From Ignavibacteria bacterium (GTDB taxonomy: Bacteria > Bacteroidota > Ignavibacteria > Kapaibacteriales > Kapaibacteriaceae), in contig CP054181.1 in assembly GCA_015709655.1 (NCBI GenBank), positions 423,262 to 487,261 on the forward strand: a stretch of DNA of 64,000 nucleotides, read 5' to 3'. Numbering within the stretch: position 1 is the first letter of the stretch; each line of letters begins with the position of its first letter. Of this stretch, positions 16,971-26,085 are shown one piece after another. The notes under the pieces are model-generated. The model saw only the letters and a program-made list of their open reading frames with translations, ran no database searches and had not been told where the DNA came from. A program made the translations under genes and the position numbers.

Positions 16971-17545
16971 GATGCTGCTATCACAAGGTGAACATTCGTT
17001 GCGCCGAGCTTACGCAGCAACTCCTGCGTGCCCTCTGTTGAAAATCTGTCGTCTTCTGCGTCAATAGTCACGACGAACGTGTCGTCTGTGGCCTTGCAAA
17101 AACTCGGGTCATCCTGATATCGGTTCCACCACGTTGGCAGTTTACACAATGCCAGCATCCCAAAAACAGTAAATACGGCTGTACCAAGTATCGAAAGCTC
17201 AAAGTCAATTGGTACGCTGAACTGCCAGTCAAACAGTCCTTTACCTCCAATATTCAGGGGATAATCAATTGCTCCCATCCACCACTGCATGCCAAGTGCC
17301 GACGAAAGACCGATGACCATGCCTGTAAACGAGATATAGGTAAGGATTGACCGTTTAACTCCCATTGCCTGATCAAGTCCGTGCACGGGATATGGTGTGT
17401 GAATATCAAAAGCACGGTACCCGGCATCACGGATTGCCTCAGCGGCATGCATAAGTGCATTCACATCAGTAAATTCACCAATAGCGCCTACCGGGGTACC
17501 CTTCCAGGTTAGTGTAGTTTTTGTTTCTGCAGTTTCAGTCATCAT
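16967..17545 (-). CDS. actD: Alternative complex III subunit ActD (DUF3341)
   Basis: 192 residues with two central transmembrane helices (about 70-95 and 115-140) between hydrophilic ends. The N-terminal region matches the DUF3341 pattern, including GEFTDVNALMHAAEAIRDAGYRAFDIHTPYPVHGLD. ActD is a membrane subunit with no cofactor and a structural role in the complex. It overlaps both neighbours by four bases (ATGA), so actC-actD-actE are tightly coupled. Confidence 0.93.
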   Translation of the reverse strand: MMTETAETKTTLTWKGTPVGAIGEFTDVNALMHAAEAIRDAGYRAFDIHTPYPVHGLDQAMGVKRSILTYISFTGMVIGLSSALGMQWWMGAIDYPLNIGGKGLFDWQFSVPIDFELSILGTAVFTVFGMLALCKLPTWWNRYQDDPSFCKATDDTFVVTIDAEDDRFSTEGTQELLRKLGATNVHLVIAAS

Positions 17546-18966
17546 GATTTAACCTCGGCAAGCTTATGATCGTGATGGTGGGCCGGCTGGGCACCCGGCA
17601 TGATCGATTTGATTTCGGCAATCGCGATGACAGGAACGAACTTGGCAAAGAGCAGAAATGCTGTTAAAAAGATCCCAAACGTTCCGATGAAGATTGATAT
17701 TTCTACCCACGATGGCGAATAATACCCCCACGATGCCGGTAAAAAGTCGTGGTGTAGTGATGTTACGATAATCGTAAACCGCTCAAACCACATACCGATA
17801 TTTACAAATATGGTAATGATGAACAGCACGGGGATGCTGCGTCGGAATTTCCTAAACCAGAAAATCTGAGGTGAGATTACGTTACAGGTAATCATTGTCC
17901 AGTATGCCCAGGCATAATCTCCCATGGCGCGGTTAATAAAAATCCAGCGTTCCCAGCTGCTGCCGCTATACCATGCGATAAACATTTCCATTGCGTATGC
18001 ATACCCAACCATCATACCGGTAGCAAGCATGATCTTGGCCATGTTATCTAAGTGCTTCACCGTGATAAACTGCTTGAGGTCCAACACTTCCCTGGTTATA
18101 ATCATCAGCGTAGAGACCATGGCGAAGCCGGAGAAAATGGCGCCTGCAACGAAGTATGGCGGGAATATCGTGGTATGCCATCCGGGAAGGATGCCAACGG
18201 TAAAGTCAAACGATACCACGCTGTGAACCGATAGAACCAGCGGTGTGCTGATACCGGCAAGGATCATGTAGGCAATTTCGTAATGATGCCAGTGACGTGT
18301 GCTGCCGGTCCAACCGAGCGAAAAGAATCCATACACTTTTTTAGCAGTGGCACTACGAACATAGTTCCGCAGTGTTCCCAGGTCGGGGATTAGCCCCACA
18401 AACCAGAACAATAGCGAAACCAGACCATAGGTGTTTACGGCAAAAACGTCCCACATCAGCGGCGAACGGAAGTTTACCCACATGTGCATCTGGTTTGGTA
18501 TCGGTATCAGCCAGTAGAAAAGCCACTGACGTCCGGTATGCGCAAGCACCATAGTTAATGCGCACAATACGGCAAACAGCGTCATGGCTTCGGCCGACCG
18601 GTTGATGGCTGTACGCCATTTCTGACGGAATAGGTACAGGATAGCTGAGATCAGGGTTCCGGCATGACCAATACCAATCCAGAACACGAAGTTGGTAATG
18701 TCCCACCCCCAACCAACAGGGTTGTTAAGCCCCCATACACCAATACCAGTAACAATGGTGTAGTACAGGGCAAATAAACCCAATGCGGCCATCGCACCGG
18801 TTACACTCAGCGTAAGCAAATACTTGAGTGTGATCTTGGACTCTACGATGCTGGCTATACGTGAGGTTACGTCGCGCATCGTTGGATTGCCCAACACCAA
18901 TGTCTCACGGACCGGTTCTAAACCGGGTACGTCCATTGGGTGATGTTCAAGTTGAGAAACTGCCAT
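17542..18966 (-). CDS. actC: Alternative complex III subunit ActC (NrfD/PsrC-like quinol-binding membrane subunit)
   Basis: 474 residues with about ten transmembrane helices of the NrfD/PsrC fold. This is the subunit expected to hold the quinol-oxidation site next to the iron-sulfur subunit ActB. The conserved FWIGIGHAGTLISAILYLFR stretch near residue 90 is typical. The soluble start (residues 1-45) and a His-rich tail (AHHHDHKLAEV) lie on the cytoplasmic side. The start lies 34 bases after the actB stop, and the stop overlaps actD by four bases. Confidence 0.93.
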   Translation of the reverse strand: MAVSQLEHHPMDVPGLEPVRETLVLGNPTMRDVTSRIASIVESKITLKYLLTLSVTGAMAALGLFALYYTIVTGIGVWGLNNPVGWGWDITNFVFWIGIGHAGTLISAILYLFRQKWRTAINRSAEAMTLFAVLCALTMVLAHTGRQWLFYWLIPIPNQMHMWVNFRSPLMWDVFAVNTYGLVSLLFWFVGLIPDLGTLRNYVRSATAKKVYGFFSLGWTGSTRHWHHYEIAYMILAGISTPLVLSVHSVVSFDFTVGILPGWHTTIFPPYFVAGAIFSGFAMVSTLMIITREVLDLKQFITVKHLDNMAKIMLATGMMVGYAYAMEMFIAWYSGSSWERWIFINRAMGDYAWAYWTMITCNVISPQIFWFRKFRRSIPVLFIITIFVNIGMWFERFTIIVTSLHHDFLPASWGYYSPSWVEISIFIGTFGIFLTAFLLFAKFVPVIAIAEIKSIMPGAQPAHHHDHKLAEVKS

Positions 18967-19000
18967 GTTGTGATGTACCTTGATAATTTTCTGGTTTCGT

Positions 19001-22000
19001 TCAGTGGTTTCTGACCTTGGCTAAATAGGTGACCTGCGGCCGTACATTAAGTTCCGCCAGAACCTGGAATCCGCGCTCATTCTCGCGCATCCTGCTCACG
19101 GCACTGTTGGCATCATTGGTATCACCAAAATAGATGGCACTTGCCGGACACGCTTCCTGACATGCCGTGACTGCTTCACCGTCATTAACGCGCGACCTTC
19201 CCTCGTCACGTGCATGCCATTTTGCTTCATGTAAACGTTGCACACAGAATGTGCACTTCTCCATCACACCGCGCATACGCATGGTAACGTCAGGATTGAA
19301 CACGAGGTCTGCCGGCTTTTGCAAATGATCGTTATAGTCAAGGAAGTTAAATCGGCGAACCTTGTACGGACAGTTATTTAAGCAGTAGCGGGTCCCCACG
19401 CACCTGTTATAGGTCATTTCGTTCAGGCCTTCCGGCGAGTGCGTTGTGGCAGCAACAGGACAAACGTTTTCACATGGTGCATTTTCGCAGTGCTGACACA
19501 GCATGGGCTCAACCAACGTCTCCGGATTTGTTATGTCGCCAACATAATACCGGTCAATCCGGATCCAGTGCATTTCCCTGCCAAGCAGTACCTGTTCCTT
19601 GCCAACAACCGAGATGTTATTTTCACTCTGGCAGGCAATCACGCAACTCGAGCAACCTGTACAGGCACTCATGTCAATGACCATCCCCCAGCGGTGCCCT
19701 TTGTATTTGTATTCAGAGACAATGGAAAGGGGCTTTTTATAATGTCCGTTCATGCCTTCCGAGGGGTACTCCGAGGCAAGTTCGAGAGCTTCGCCACCCA
19801 CAAGGTCAGCAAGTTTAACTTGTTTTGCTACCGGGCGCTCACCGTGACCATCATCAAGGGTGTGGTGATCCTGCGAGCTTGCAATCCGTGTAGAGGTTCC
19901 AGTTTTTGTGATACCGCTCACGGACACATAGCCAATCCGGTCTGTTCCGCTAACAACTGTTTGTGCATTCACGCCGGCACCATTGCCAGAGACGCCGATC
20001 GACGTATGGCCGAATCCTGCTGCAAGAGCAACAACACTGTCAGCCATACCGGGCTGAACCCAAACCGGAGCATCAATTGTTCCGTTCGGTGTTTGGATCG
20101 TAACAATATTACCATTTGCATGCCTGATTGATTTCTCGTCAGAAGAAGAACACAGACCTAAGTCACTTGCCATCTTCAAACTCATCATTGCAACATTTTC
20201 CCAGGTGACCTTGGTTACCGGATCAGGAAGTTCAAGCAACCATGCATTATTGCCGTCCGAACCGTCAGCCATTGTCAGCGAAGGCAGAACCAGGAGCGTA
20301 GCCCCTTGCTTTACCGTGTCGGCTGGAAGGACCGACCAACCTTGCGGATTCCAGGTAACAGATCGTGCCGGTGCCGGGGCAGGTGCCGCAGGTACCGGGG
20401 CAGGTGCTGCCGGTGCTGCAGTCTCTCCTTCTGCTGCGGGTTCAGCAGGAGCAGGTGCAGGTGCAGACGGGCGCACCGCGGAAACTTTAACTCCGTCCCG
20501 AAGGATTGCGCTCCACTGCAGTCCAAAGGGATCATCTCCCACCACGGTTGCCCATGAAGCTTTCACATAGTCATGGTAGGTTTCGGTGTCACTTAAAAAT
20601 CCGGAATCAATTGCACGGCCGATAGCCATGAGTGTGTCCGGCGTTGATGGTACACCGTCATTCAGCGGTTGTATCATTGGTTGTTGAACACTGGTTGTTC
20701 CATCAATAGCAATGGCATCACCCCATGTTTCCAACCAGTGTGATCCTGGTATGCTAACGTCACACAACGTAGCAGTTTCATCTTCATACATGTTTATGGC
20801 GGCACGGAACGGTGCTTTCAGCATTGCCTTTCGGAAATTTCTGTCAGCACTGTACTCAGGATTCACGCCAACAAATACCAGGGCATGAACGGTATCGGCT
20901 TGTAAGTCATTTACAAGAGTCTGGACCTGTTCTGACCGGGTATTACTGTTGGGAATGAGCCTGTCGGGATCAAATGCTTTGCCCTGCCCCACACTGCCTA
21001 AAGCCATGTTTACGTTTATGGCCATAGCATGGACCCGTGACGGAAGGTGTTTCCCAACCATCAGCATGGCGCCGTTTGCAGAGCCTTTCTTTAGCTCTGT
21101 AGCAACCGTTGAAGCCAGCGACTTCGTGTCGGCCAAGGCACTTCCTGCTGCAGAACCTACAGCACCTGCACCGCAAATGTCAGCTTCGAGCAACGCCACA
21201 AACGCTTCCATTTGTGATGGATGAATCCGGTACCTGGTGTCGGCATTTGCGCCGGTGAGTGAATATTGAGCTTCAACTGATATCAGTTTGCTCATTGCAG
21301 GAGATTTCTTCGTGGGCCGCCGTTTTTCGGCAAAGCGGGTTGTATGGTATAAGGCCAGCGGGTCAGATCCCAGGAAGTCAGCGTCAACACTAACAATCAC
21401 TGACGCTTTCGATACATCCGGGGCAAATTCGGCATCGATCCCAAGCATTGCCTTATTGGCTGCCGCCGGGTTGTCGCACAACGAATCCGGCATACTTACA
21501 AACCGAAGGCCAGGAGCAACACCGCTCAGAGCCTGCATAAGGAGCGAAAAGGATGGTGAACAGTGATCACCAATCACCATAACAGCCTGCTTCCCAGCTG
21601 ACTGCGCTTCTGTAACTGCACCTGCAATCGCCTTTACCGCACTTTCGTGGGTCGATCCGCCGCCGGACCGACGAATGCGGGGGCGTCGCAGTCTGTCAGG
21701 GTCGTACAGTGACAGCAGCGATGCCTGCATCCTGCTATCTGTTCGACCACGGTTAACATCATGCAGGTCATTTCCTTTAATTTTTAAGGGGCGTCCTTCT
21801 CGTGTTTTGACCAGAGCGCCATACGCAATGTTGCCATTTGAGTACACCGAGGCATAGTTGGCCGGCATTCCCGGAATTGCCGTCTGGTGTGACGATACGG
21901 CCGGCACTAAATGCTGAATCGGACGCCGGCAAGCGGCAGCCGTCAGGGCCATCGAAGCAGACAGAGCAGTAAGAAATCCACGGCGGGAAACCGGTGTTTC

Positions 22001-22114
22001 TACAATTGTTGAAGGTGTGGTTGTAAACTCACCGCCAACGGCATATTCACCGCTGTACTGATCCACACTTTGCCAGTGCCTTGCCGAGTTTTGGGGTAAC
22101 GAACTATCTGACAT
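19001..22114 (-). CDS. actB: Alternative complex III subunit ActB (molybdopterin-like plus 4 Fe-S domain protein)
   Basis: 1037 residues, the large peripheral subunit. A twin-arginine signal SRRGFLTALSASM lies at about 43-55. A molybdopterin-oxidoreductase-like region (about 70-740) follows; in known ActB proteins it has lost the molybdenum cofactor. The C-terminal ferredoxin-like region has four Cys clusters: CTGCSSCVIAC, CQHCENAPCENVCP, CVGTRYCLNNCP, and CTFC with CQEACP. These wire electrons from quinol to the hemes. An unusual run of Pro and Ala (about 545-580) separates the molybdopterin-like part from its C-terminal subdomain. actA is 45 bases upstream and actC 34 bases downstream. Confidence 0.95.
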   Translation of the reverse strand: MSDSSLPQNSARHWQSVDQYSGEYAVGGEFTTTPSTIVETPVSRRGFLTALSASMALTAAACRRPIQHLVPAVSSHQTAIPGMPANYASVYSNGNIAYGALVKTREGRPLKIKGNDLHDVNRGRTDSRMQASLLSLYDPDRLRRPRIRRSGGGSTHESAVKAIAGAVTEAQSAGKQAVMVIGDHCSPSFSLLMQALSGVAPGLRFVSMPDSLCDNPAAANKAMLGIDAEFAPDVSKASVIVSVDADFLGSDPLALYHTTRFAEKRRPTKKSPAMSKLISVEAQYSLTGANADTRYRIHPSQMEAFVALLEADICGAGAVGSAAGSALADTKSLASTVATELKKGSANGAMLMVGKHLPSRVHAMAINVNMALGSVGQGKAFDPDRLIPNSNTRSEQVQTLVNDLQADTVHALVFVGVNPEYSADRNFRKAMLKAPFRAAINMYEDETATLCDVSIPGSHWLETWGDAIAIDGTTSVQQPMIQPLNDGVPSTPDTLMAIGRAIDSGFLSDTETYHDYVKASWATVVGDDPFGLQWSAILRDGVKVSAVRPSAPAPAPAEPAAEGETAAPAAPAPVPAAPAPAPARSVTWNPQGWSVLPADTVKQGATLLVLPSLTMADGSDGNNAWLLELPDPVTKVTWENVAMMSLKMASDLGLCSSSDEKSIRHANGNIVTIQTPNGTIDAPVWVQPGMADSVVALAAGFGHTSIGVSGNGAGVNAQTVVSGTDRIGYVSVSGITKTGTSTRIASSQDHHTLDDGHGERPVAKQVKLADLVGGEALELASEYPSEGMNGHYKKPLSIVSEYKYKGHRWGMVIDMSACTGCSSCVIACQSENNISVVGKEQVLLGREMHWIRIDRYYVGDITNPETLVEPMLCQHCENAPCENVCPVAATTHSPEGLNEMTYNRCVGTRYCLNNCPYKVRRFNFLDYNDHLQKPADLVFNPDVTMRMRGVMEKCTFCVQRLHEAKWHARDEGRSRVNDGEAVTACQEACPASAIYFGDTNDANSAVSRMRENERGFQVLAELNVRPQVTYLAKVRNH

Positions 22115-22159
22115 ACCGGAACCTTGCTATAGAGGAATTGTAAATGTATAGAATAAGTG

Positions 22160-22909
22160 TTAGTAATGGCATCCTGAACAATTTTCCGGTCCCAAACCTG
22201 CCTTCTTCGGGTGCGGGATTCCCATTACCTCGTGTGCCGGCAGCGGAGTGCTTACCATGCCAAAGTATGGCTCGGTTAATGGTGTATGCTCTCCGATCTG
22301 CGCCTTAATCGGTTTGTACAGGAAAGCGCTGTCTGCAAAGTCAGATACCTTGTGAAGCTTACCCGTAAAAACGCCACTGATCGGCCGGGCACCAACAATG
22401 TGGACCTCAGGATTCCGGTGACAATCCAGACACCATCCCATGCTGAGCGAACTGAACTGCGATACAACTCCCATCTGCTCTACGGGACCGTGACAGCTCT
22501 GACAGTCAATCTGCGCACGGATATGACGCGAGTGGTTGAAGTGAGCATAGTCCGGCATTTTATGGATCCGTACCCACTCCAGCGGCACCCCCTTATCGTA
22601 ACTGTCACGCACCAGTTGCAGCTTAGGACTCTCGTTCATGACAACCATGTGGCAGTTCATACAGGTCTGCGTGGAGGGAATCGGCGAATGTGCCGACTCC
22701 TCAACGCCAGCATGACAGTACTGACAGCTGACTTTAAGGTCACCCGCGTGAAGTTTATGTGAAAAGGGTACAGGTTGTTGTGGACGGTATCCAACATCAG
22801 CAACATCGTTGCGAACACCGAAATACACAACTAAGAAGACAACTACACCGATGCCTCCGATAACTGCGCCCCAAAATTTTATGGCCAGATCAAACTGCCG
22901 TGTGAACAT
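22160..22909 (-). CDS. actA: Alternative complex III subunit ActA, pentaheme cytochrome c
   Basis: 249 residues. One N-terminal transmembrane helix (about 11-31) is followed by a periplasmic domain with five CxxCH heme sites: CQYCH, CMNCH, CQSCH, CLDCH and CSGCH, the last almost at the C-terminus. Extra His residues (FSHKLH, HFNHSRH) can supply the distal ligands. ActA passes electrons between ActB and ActE. It heads the act part of the cluster; a 71-base gap separates it from the small CPAC gene, the longest gap inside the operon, so an internal promoter is possible. Confidence 0.95.
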   Translation of the reverse strand: MFTRQFDLAIKFWGAVIGGIGVVVFLVVYFGVRNDVADVGYRPQQPVPFSHKLHAGDLKVSCQYCHAGVEESAHSPIPSTQTCMNCHMVVMNESPKLQLVRDSYDKGVPLEWVRIHKMPDYAHFNHSRHIRAQIDCQSCHGPVEQMGVVSQFSSLSMGWCLDCHRNPEVHIVGARPISGVFTGKLHKVSDFADSAFLYKPIKAQIGEHTPLTEPYFGMVSTPLPAHEVMGIPHPKKAGLGPENCSGCHY

Positions 22910-22980
22910 TCACCACCCTCAAAATAAATCCGGGCAAATATCGTAAACCGTTAGAAAGTAGGCAACGTTAGTATCCATAC

Positions 22981-23211
22981 TTACTTTCTTTCGATTCGTT
23001 TCATTTGTCTATAATACGCAAATCCTGCTACCGAAACCACTGTTATTGGTAAGCCAAGCATAAACAAAATCGAAATTGAATACGCTTCGCCTACGGCAGC
23101 CTGTTTTGAACCAGCGGCATATCCTTCCTTACAAGCCGGACACGCATTTGTTGTGGTTGTAGCCACAACAAGAGTGCAAGTTACAAGAATGGACAAAACA
23201 ATGCTTTTCAT
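22981..23211 (-). CDS. Small membrane protein with CPAC motif in the oxidase/ACIII cluster
   Basis: 76 residues. A signal peptide (1-23) is followed at once by ACPACKEGYAAGSKQ, then one transmembrane helix (about 46-68) and a short basic tail (RQMKRIERK). It would thus be a single-pass protein with a CxxC site at the periplasmic membrane face. It overlaps the DUF420 gene by four bases and precedes actA. Position suggests a part in copper or thiol handling during oxidase assembly, but the family is uncharacterised as far as I can tell. Confidence 0.75.
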   Translation of the reverse strand: MKSIVLSILVTCTLVVATTTTNACPACKEGYAAGSKQAAVGEAYSISILFMLGLPITVVSVAGFAYYRQMKRIERK

Positions 23212-23645
23212 ACAGCGGGATACCAGTGATACAACATAAAGTAAATAAACACTCCCGACACCGATACGTAGAGCCAGATCGGGAGCGTGAGATGTGCTAA
23301 CTTCCGATGTGTTTTTACATTCATTTTTAGCCCCAAAAACAGAGTTGGCGGCGTTAACAGCGGTAAGAGCATTGCCAAAACCACATGTGGGATTAGGATG
23401 AGAAAGTACAGCGTGCGTGCCCAGCCTGTGCCGGAAAACACGGTGTTATACGACCCGGTTACGGCATGCAGATTTACCTTGTGCAGCACATATCCCACAA
23501 GGAAGAGCATTGATAAAACAAAGGCTGCAATCATACATAAGCGGTGAGCAGCAACCTGCTTCCTCCGGATAAAGCCAAAGCCCATCAGGAGCAATCCGGT
23601 GCTAAGACCGTTTAAGGAAGCATTTATAGCTGGGAGTTGATCCAT
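23208..23645 (-). CDS. DUF420 membrane protein (CtaM/YozB-like oxidase assembly factor)
   Basis: 145 residues with four hydrophobic segments and conserved His residues (AAHRLCM, GYVLHKV, THRKLAHLTLPIWLYVSVSGVFIYFMLYHWYP), the DUF420 pattern. The Staphylococcus and Bacillus homologues (CtaM, YozB) are needed for heme-copper oxidase activity. The place between sco and the act genes agrees with that. The start overlaps the 3' end of sco by 22 bases and the stop overlaps the CPAC gene by four. Confidence 0.88.
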   Translation of the reverse strand: MDQLPAINASLNGLSTGLLLMGFGFIRRKQVAAHRLCMIAAFVLSMLFLVGYVLHKVNLHAVTGSYNTVFSGTGWARTLYFLILIPHVVLAMLLPLLTPPTLFLGLKMNVKTHRKLAHLTLPIWLYVSVSGVFIYFMLYHWYPAV

Positions 23646-24169
23646 GTAGTCAGTTTTGTAATTCCTAAACTATCGGTTCCGCTAAAATACCCCTTTATCA
23701 TGCCATCAGCACCAATTGCAATAAACCGTGTGCTGTGCATTTCCGGCTCCTTTGGGTCCATCAGATTAAATCCGGTTGTTGCCAAGGCACGCACCTGGTC
23801 CGATGGCATGTGTATCATCCACCATACCCCCGGCGATGCACCAAAACTCTGGGCATAATTCAGGAGGACGGCTCCGGTATCATTGTCCGGATCTGTACTG
23901 ATACTTACGAATTTGATTTTATCACCATACGTCTGTACCAGTTTTTGCTGCTCGGTATTGAGTGTAGGACAAACGGTTTGGCACGATGTAAAAAAGAACG
24001 AAGCAAGCCATACCTTCCCCTTAAGCTGGCTGGTACTGAAAGCATTCCCCTGCTGATCGGTGCCAGTAAATGAAGGGGCTTCCTTTTCGGGGAATGGCTG
24101 CTGTTCTTCTGACGGACTACAACCCCAAAGCGGAAGCAAAAGTACGATCGTAACAAACAGAGTCCGCAT
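23624..24169 (-). CDS. sco: SCO1/SenC-family copper chaperone lipoprotein
   Basis: 181 residues. A lipoprotein signal with the lipid Cys17 (LLLPLWGC) leads to a thioredoxin fold with the copper-binding pair in SCQTVCP (Cys63, Cys67) and the distal His145 in EMHSTRF. Sco proteins deliver copper to, or reduce, the CuA site of oxidase subunit II, which is encoded upstream as ctaC. The start and the ctaF stop share one base (TGATG). Confidence 0.94.
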   Translation of the reverse strand: MRTLFVTIVLLLPLWGCSPSEEQQPFPEKEAPSFTGTDQQGNAFSTSQLKGKVWLASFFFTSCQTVCPTLNTEQQKLVQTYGDKIKFVSISTDPDNDTGAVLLNYAQSFGASPGVWWMIHMPSDQVRALATTGFNLMDPKEPEMHSTRFIAIGADGMIKGYFSGTDSLGITKLTTWINSQL

Positions 24170-24480
24170 CAGTGTGTATAGCTAAAATGCTCCAGAACGT
24201 TGAGTGCAAATACCATCACCAGAAAAAAGAATACCGGTACATAAACAAAAACCCGTAACAGCGGAGAGTCGAACTTTAAATGCATGAAAATATACATCAC
24301 GCATAACACTTTTAGTACGGCAATGATAATTCCGATCGAAACGTGCAACACGTCTCCCGGTGTTCCCCACGATGCCGGAAAATGTAAGGCTTTGGCAGCA
24401 ACAACCGTGAGGATGGTGAATACTAACAGGGTATAGAAAACTTTTAAGTACGATGGTATTACGCTGGTTTGGGAACTCAT
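24169..24480 (-). CDS. ctaF: Cytochrome c oxidase subunit IV (prokaryotic type)
   Basis: 103 residues with three transmembrane helices and the YIFMHLKFDSP motif between helices two and three, as in CtaF/CyoD-type subunits. It stabilises the catalytic core. It lies 11 bases after ctaE and is coupled to sco. Confidence 0.9.
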   Translation of the reverse strand: MSSQTSVIPSYLKVFYTLLVFTILTVVAAKALHFPASWGTPGDVLHVSIGIIIAVLKVLCVMYIFMHLKFDSPLLRVFVYVPVFFFLVMVFALNVLEHFSYTH

Positions 24481-24491
24481 AGGTGTGCTCC

Positions 24492-25115
24492 TTAATGAAC
24501 AGGCAAGGTGCCGGAATATGGGTTAAGAAGATACAATGCCGGAAAAATAAATATCCACATCAGGTCAACAAAGTGCCAGTACAGACCCAGAGTTTCAACT
24601 TTCCATGGATATGGATAGCCCTTGTTGGTGAAGGATCTGAAGAACATGTACATCATCGGAATCATTCCAGCTATTACGTGCAGAGCATGAAATCCCGTCA
24701 TCATAAAATAGAATGAGTAAAACACGGTATGGTGTGCCTGACCGGGGAATAACCCGTCATGAAACTTTGCACTATACTCAATATACTTAACAACAAGAAA
24801 TCCGAATGCTCCCAGGATTGTCAGGCCCAAAAACAGCCGGAACTGACTGTTGTTCCTATGCTCAAGATGGTGAATGCTTAGTGCCATCGTGAGTGAACTG
24901 CCAATCAGTATGAAGGTATTCACCAGAGCAAGCACCCAGTTCAGGTGTGCCGAGCCCTGTGCAAATACTTCATAATTGCCGTTTCGCAGAACAATAAACG
25001 CTGCAAAAAACCCTGAAAAAAACATCAGTTCCGATGCCAGGAAGGCCCACATGGCAACTTTGCCGTTTGGTATCCGTGTTACCGGTTCGTGAGAGAGGTT
25101 TATGGTGTTTGACAT
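24492..25115 (-). CDS. ctaE: Cytochrome c oxidase subunit III
   Basis: 207 residues and five transmembrane helices, the short bacterial form. AMWAFLASELMFFSGFFAA opens the fold, HLEHRNN lies near 85, AHHTVFYSFYFMMTGFHALHV near 135 and the end is GLYWHFVDLMWIFIFPALYL. ATG at 25115 is preferred: AGGGG lies just upstream, and the open frame above it would add 32 unrelated residues. The gene starts 34 bases after ctaB. Confidence 0.95.
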   Translation of the reverse strand: MSNTINLSHEPVTRIPNGKVAMWAFLASELMFFSGFFAAFIVLRNGNYEVFAQGSAHLNWVLALVNTFILIGSSLTMALSIHHLEHRNNSQFRLFLGLTILGAFGFLVVKYIEYSAKFHDGLFPGQAHHTVFYSFYFMMTGFHALHVIAGMIPMMYMFFRSFTNKGYPYPWKVETLGLYWHFVDLMWIFIFPALYLLNPYSGTLPVH

Positions 25116-25149
25116 TCTATCCCCTGAATTTTGTTTGATCTTGGTGTTG

Positions 25150-26085
25150 TTATCCGCCGAACTTATCCGTAACCATGAAAACCAGTGCTGCCATAAGCAC
25201 TGCGTAGGCAACTAACAGAACCCGTCGGGCCGCTGCCGTGGTTTTGCTCCTGTAGAATCGTACACTTTCTATCAGCAACCATATCCCTGAAGCCATCGCC
25301 CCGAACAGGTAAAGTTCACCTGCAAGATTAAGGAAGTACGGAATCGCAAGGGTGGCAAGCAGTGCACCGCTGTAAGCAATCATGAGGGTGCCTACCATGG
25401 CGCCATCAGAGTCGGCTGTTGCATGCATGGCAAAGCCCCCTTTCTGATAATCATTCCTGTATATCCAGCTTAGCGCCAGAAAGTGCGGGAGCTGCCAGAA
25501 AAACAGAATACTAAACAATGTTAGTGCCGTGACATCGAATGTGCCGGTTACCGCAGTCCACCCACCGGCAAAAGGGAGTGCACCGGGAATTCCTCCTACC
25601 AACAGGGCTATTGATGAATGCTTCTTTAGCGGTGTGTACACCACCGTATAACTTAGCCAGGCAATGATTGCCAACACAATCGTGAGCACATTGGTTACCG
25701 ACAGTAGGGCAAGGCCAAGTATCGTTACTACTGCAGCAAATATCCACGCAGCACGCAGGCCAATCGTTCCTGAAACCAGCGGACGTTGGGCTGTTCGCCT
25801 CATGGCAGCATCGGCTGTTCGTTCAACAATCTGATTAACGGCGCAACTACCGCTGCTTACCGCAACTGTACCAACCACGGTTGCTAAAAAGTGCAGCCAG
25901 TGCATCGGGTTGGCGGCATACTCCACAATGTCCCCGGGCAAAGCCATATAGTAACCCGTTAGCGTGGTCAGCGTGACCATCTGCGATATTCCCGGTTTTG
26001 TAAGCTCGTAATATTCGCGCACAACCGAGACGGATTTTTCGGACTGCCCAAGGCCAAGTGCTACTGATGAGTTCTTTTCGTTCAT
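25150..26085 (-). CDS. ctaB: Protoheme IX farnesyltransferase (heme O synthase)
   Basis: Adds the farnesyl group to heme B to give heme O, the precursor of heme A for the oxidase encoded here. About 311 residues from this start and nine transmembrane helices of the UbiA type. The first Asp-rich site is NQIVERTADAAMRRTAQRPL near 95-115 and the second is WIYRNDYQKGGF near 205. ATG at 26085 has GGAGGGG four bases ahead and overlaps the ctaA stop (ATGA). A longer frame upstream is an overlap with ctaA in another frame. Confidence 0.95.
   Translation of the reverse strand: MNEKNSSVALGLGQSEKSVSVVREYYELTKPGISQMVTLTTLTGYYMALPGDIVEYAANPMHWLHFLATVVGTVAVSSGSCAVNQIVERTADAAMRRTAQRPLVSGTIGLRAAWIFAAVVTILGLALLSVTNVLTIVLAIIAWLSYTVVYTPLKKHSSIALLVGGIPGALPFAGGWTAVTGTFDVTALTLFSILFFWQLPHFLALSWIYRNDYQKGGFAMHATADSDGAMVGTLMIAYSGALLATLAIPYFLNLAGELYLFGAMASGIWLLIESVRFYRSKTTAAARRVLLVAYAVLMAALVFMVTDKFGG

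Noticed and set aside
19001..22114. ActB as an active molybdenum oxidoreductase
   Set aside because: Its place in a full act cluster and the missing cofactor-binding features of catalytic family members point to the cofactor-free ACIII subunit.
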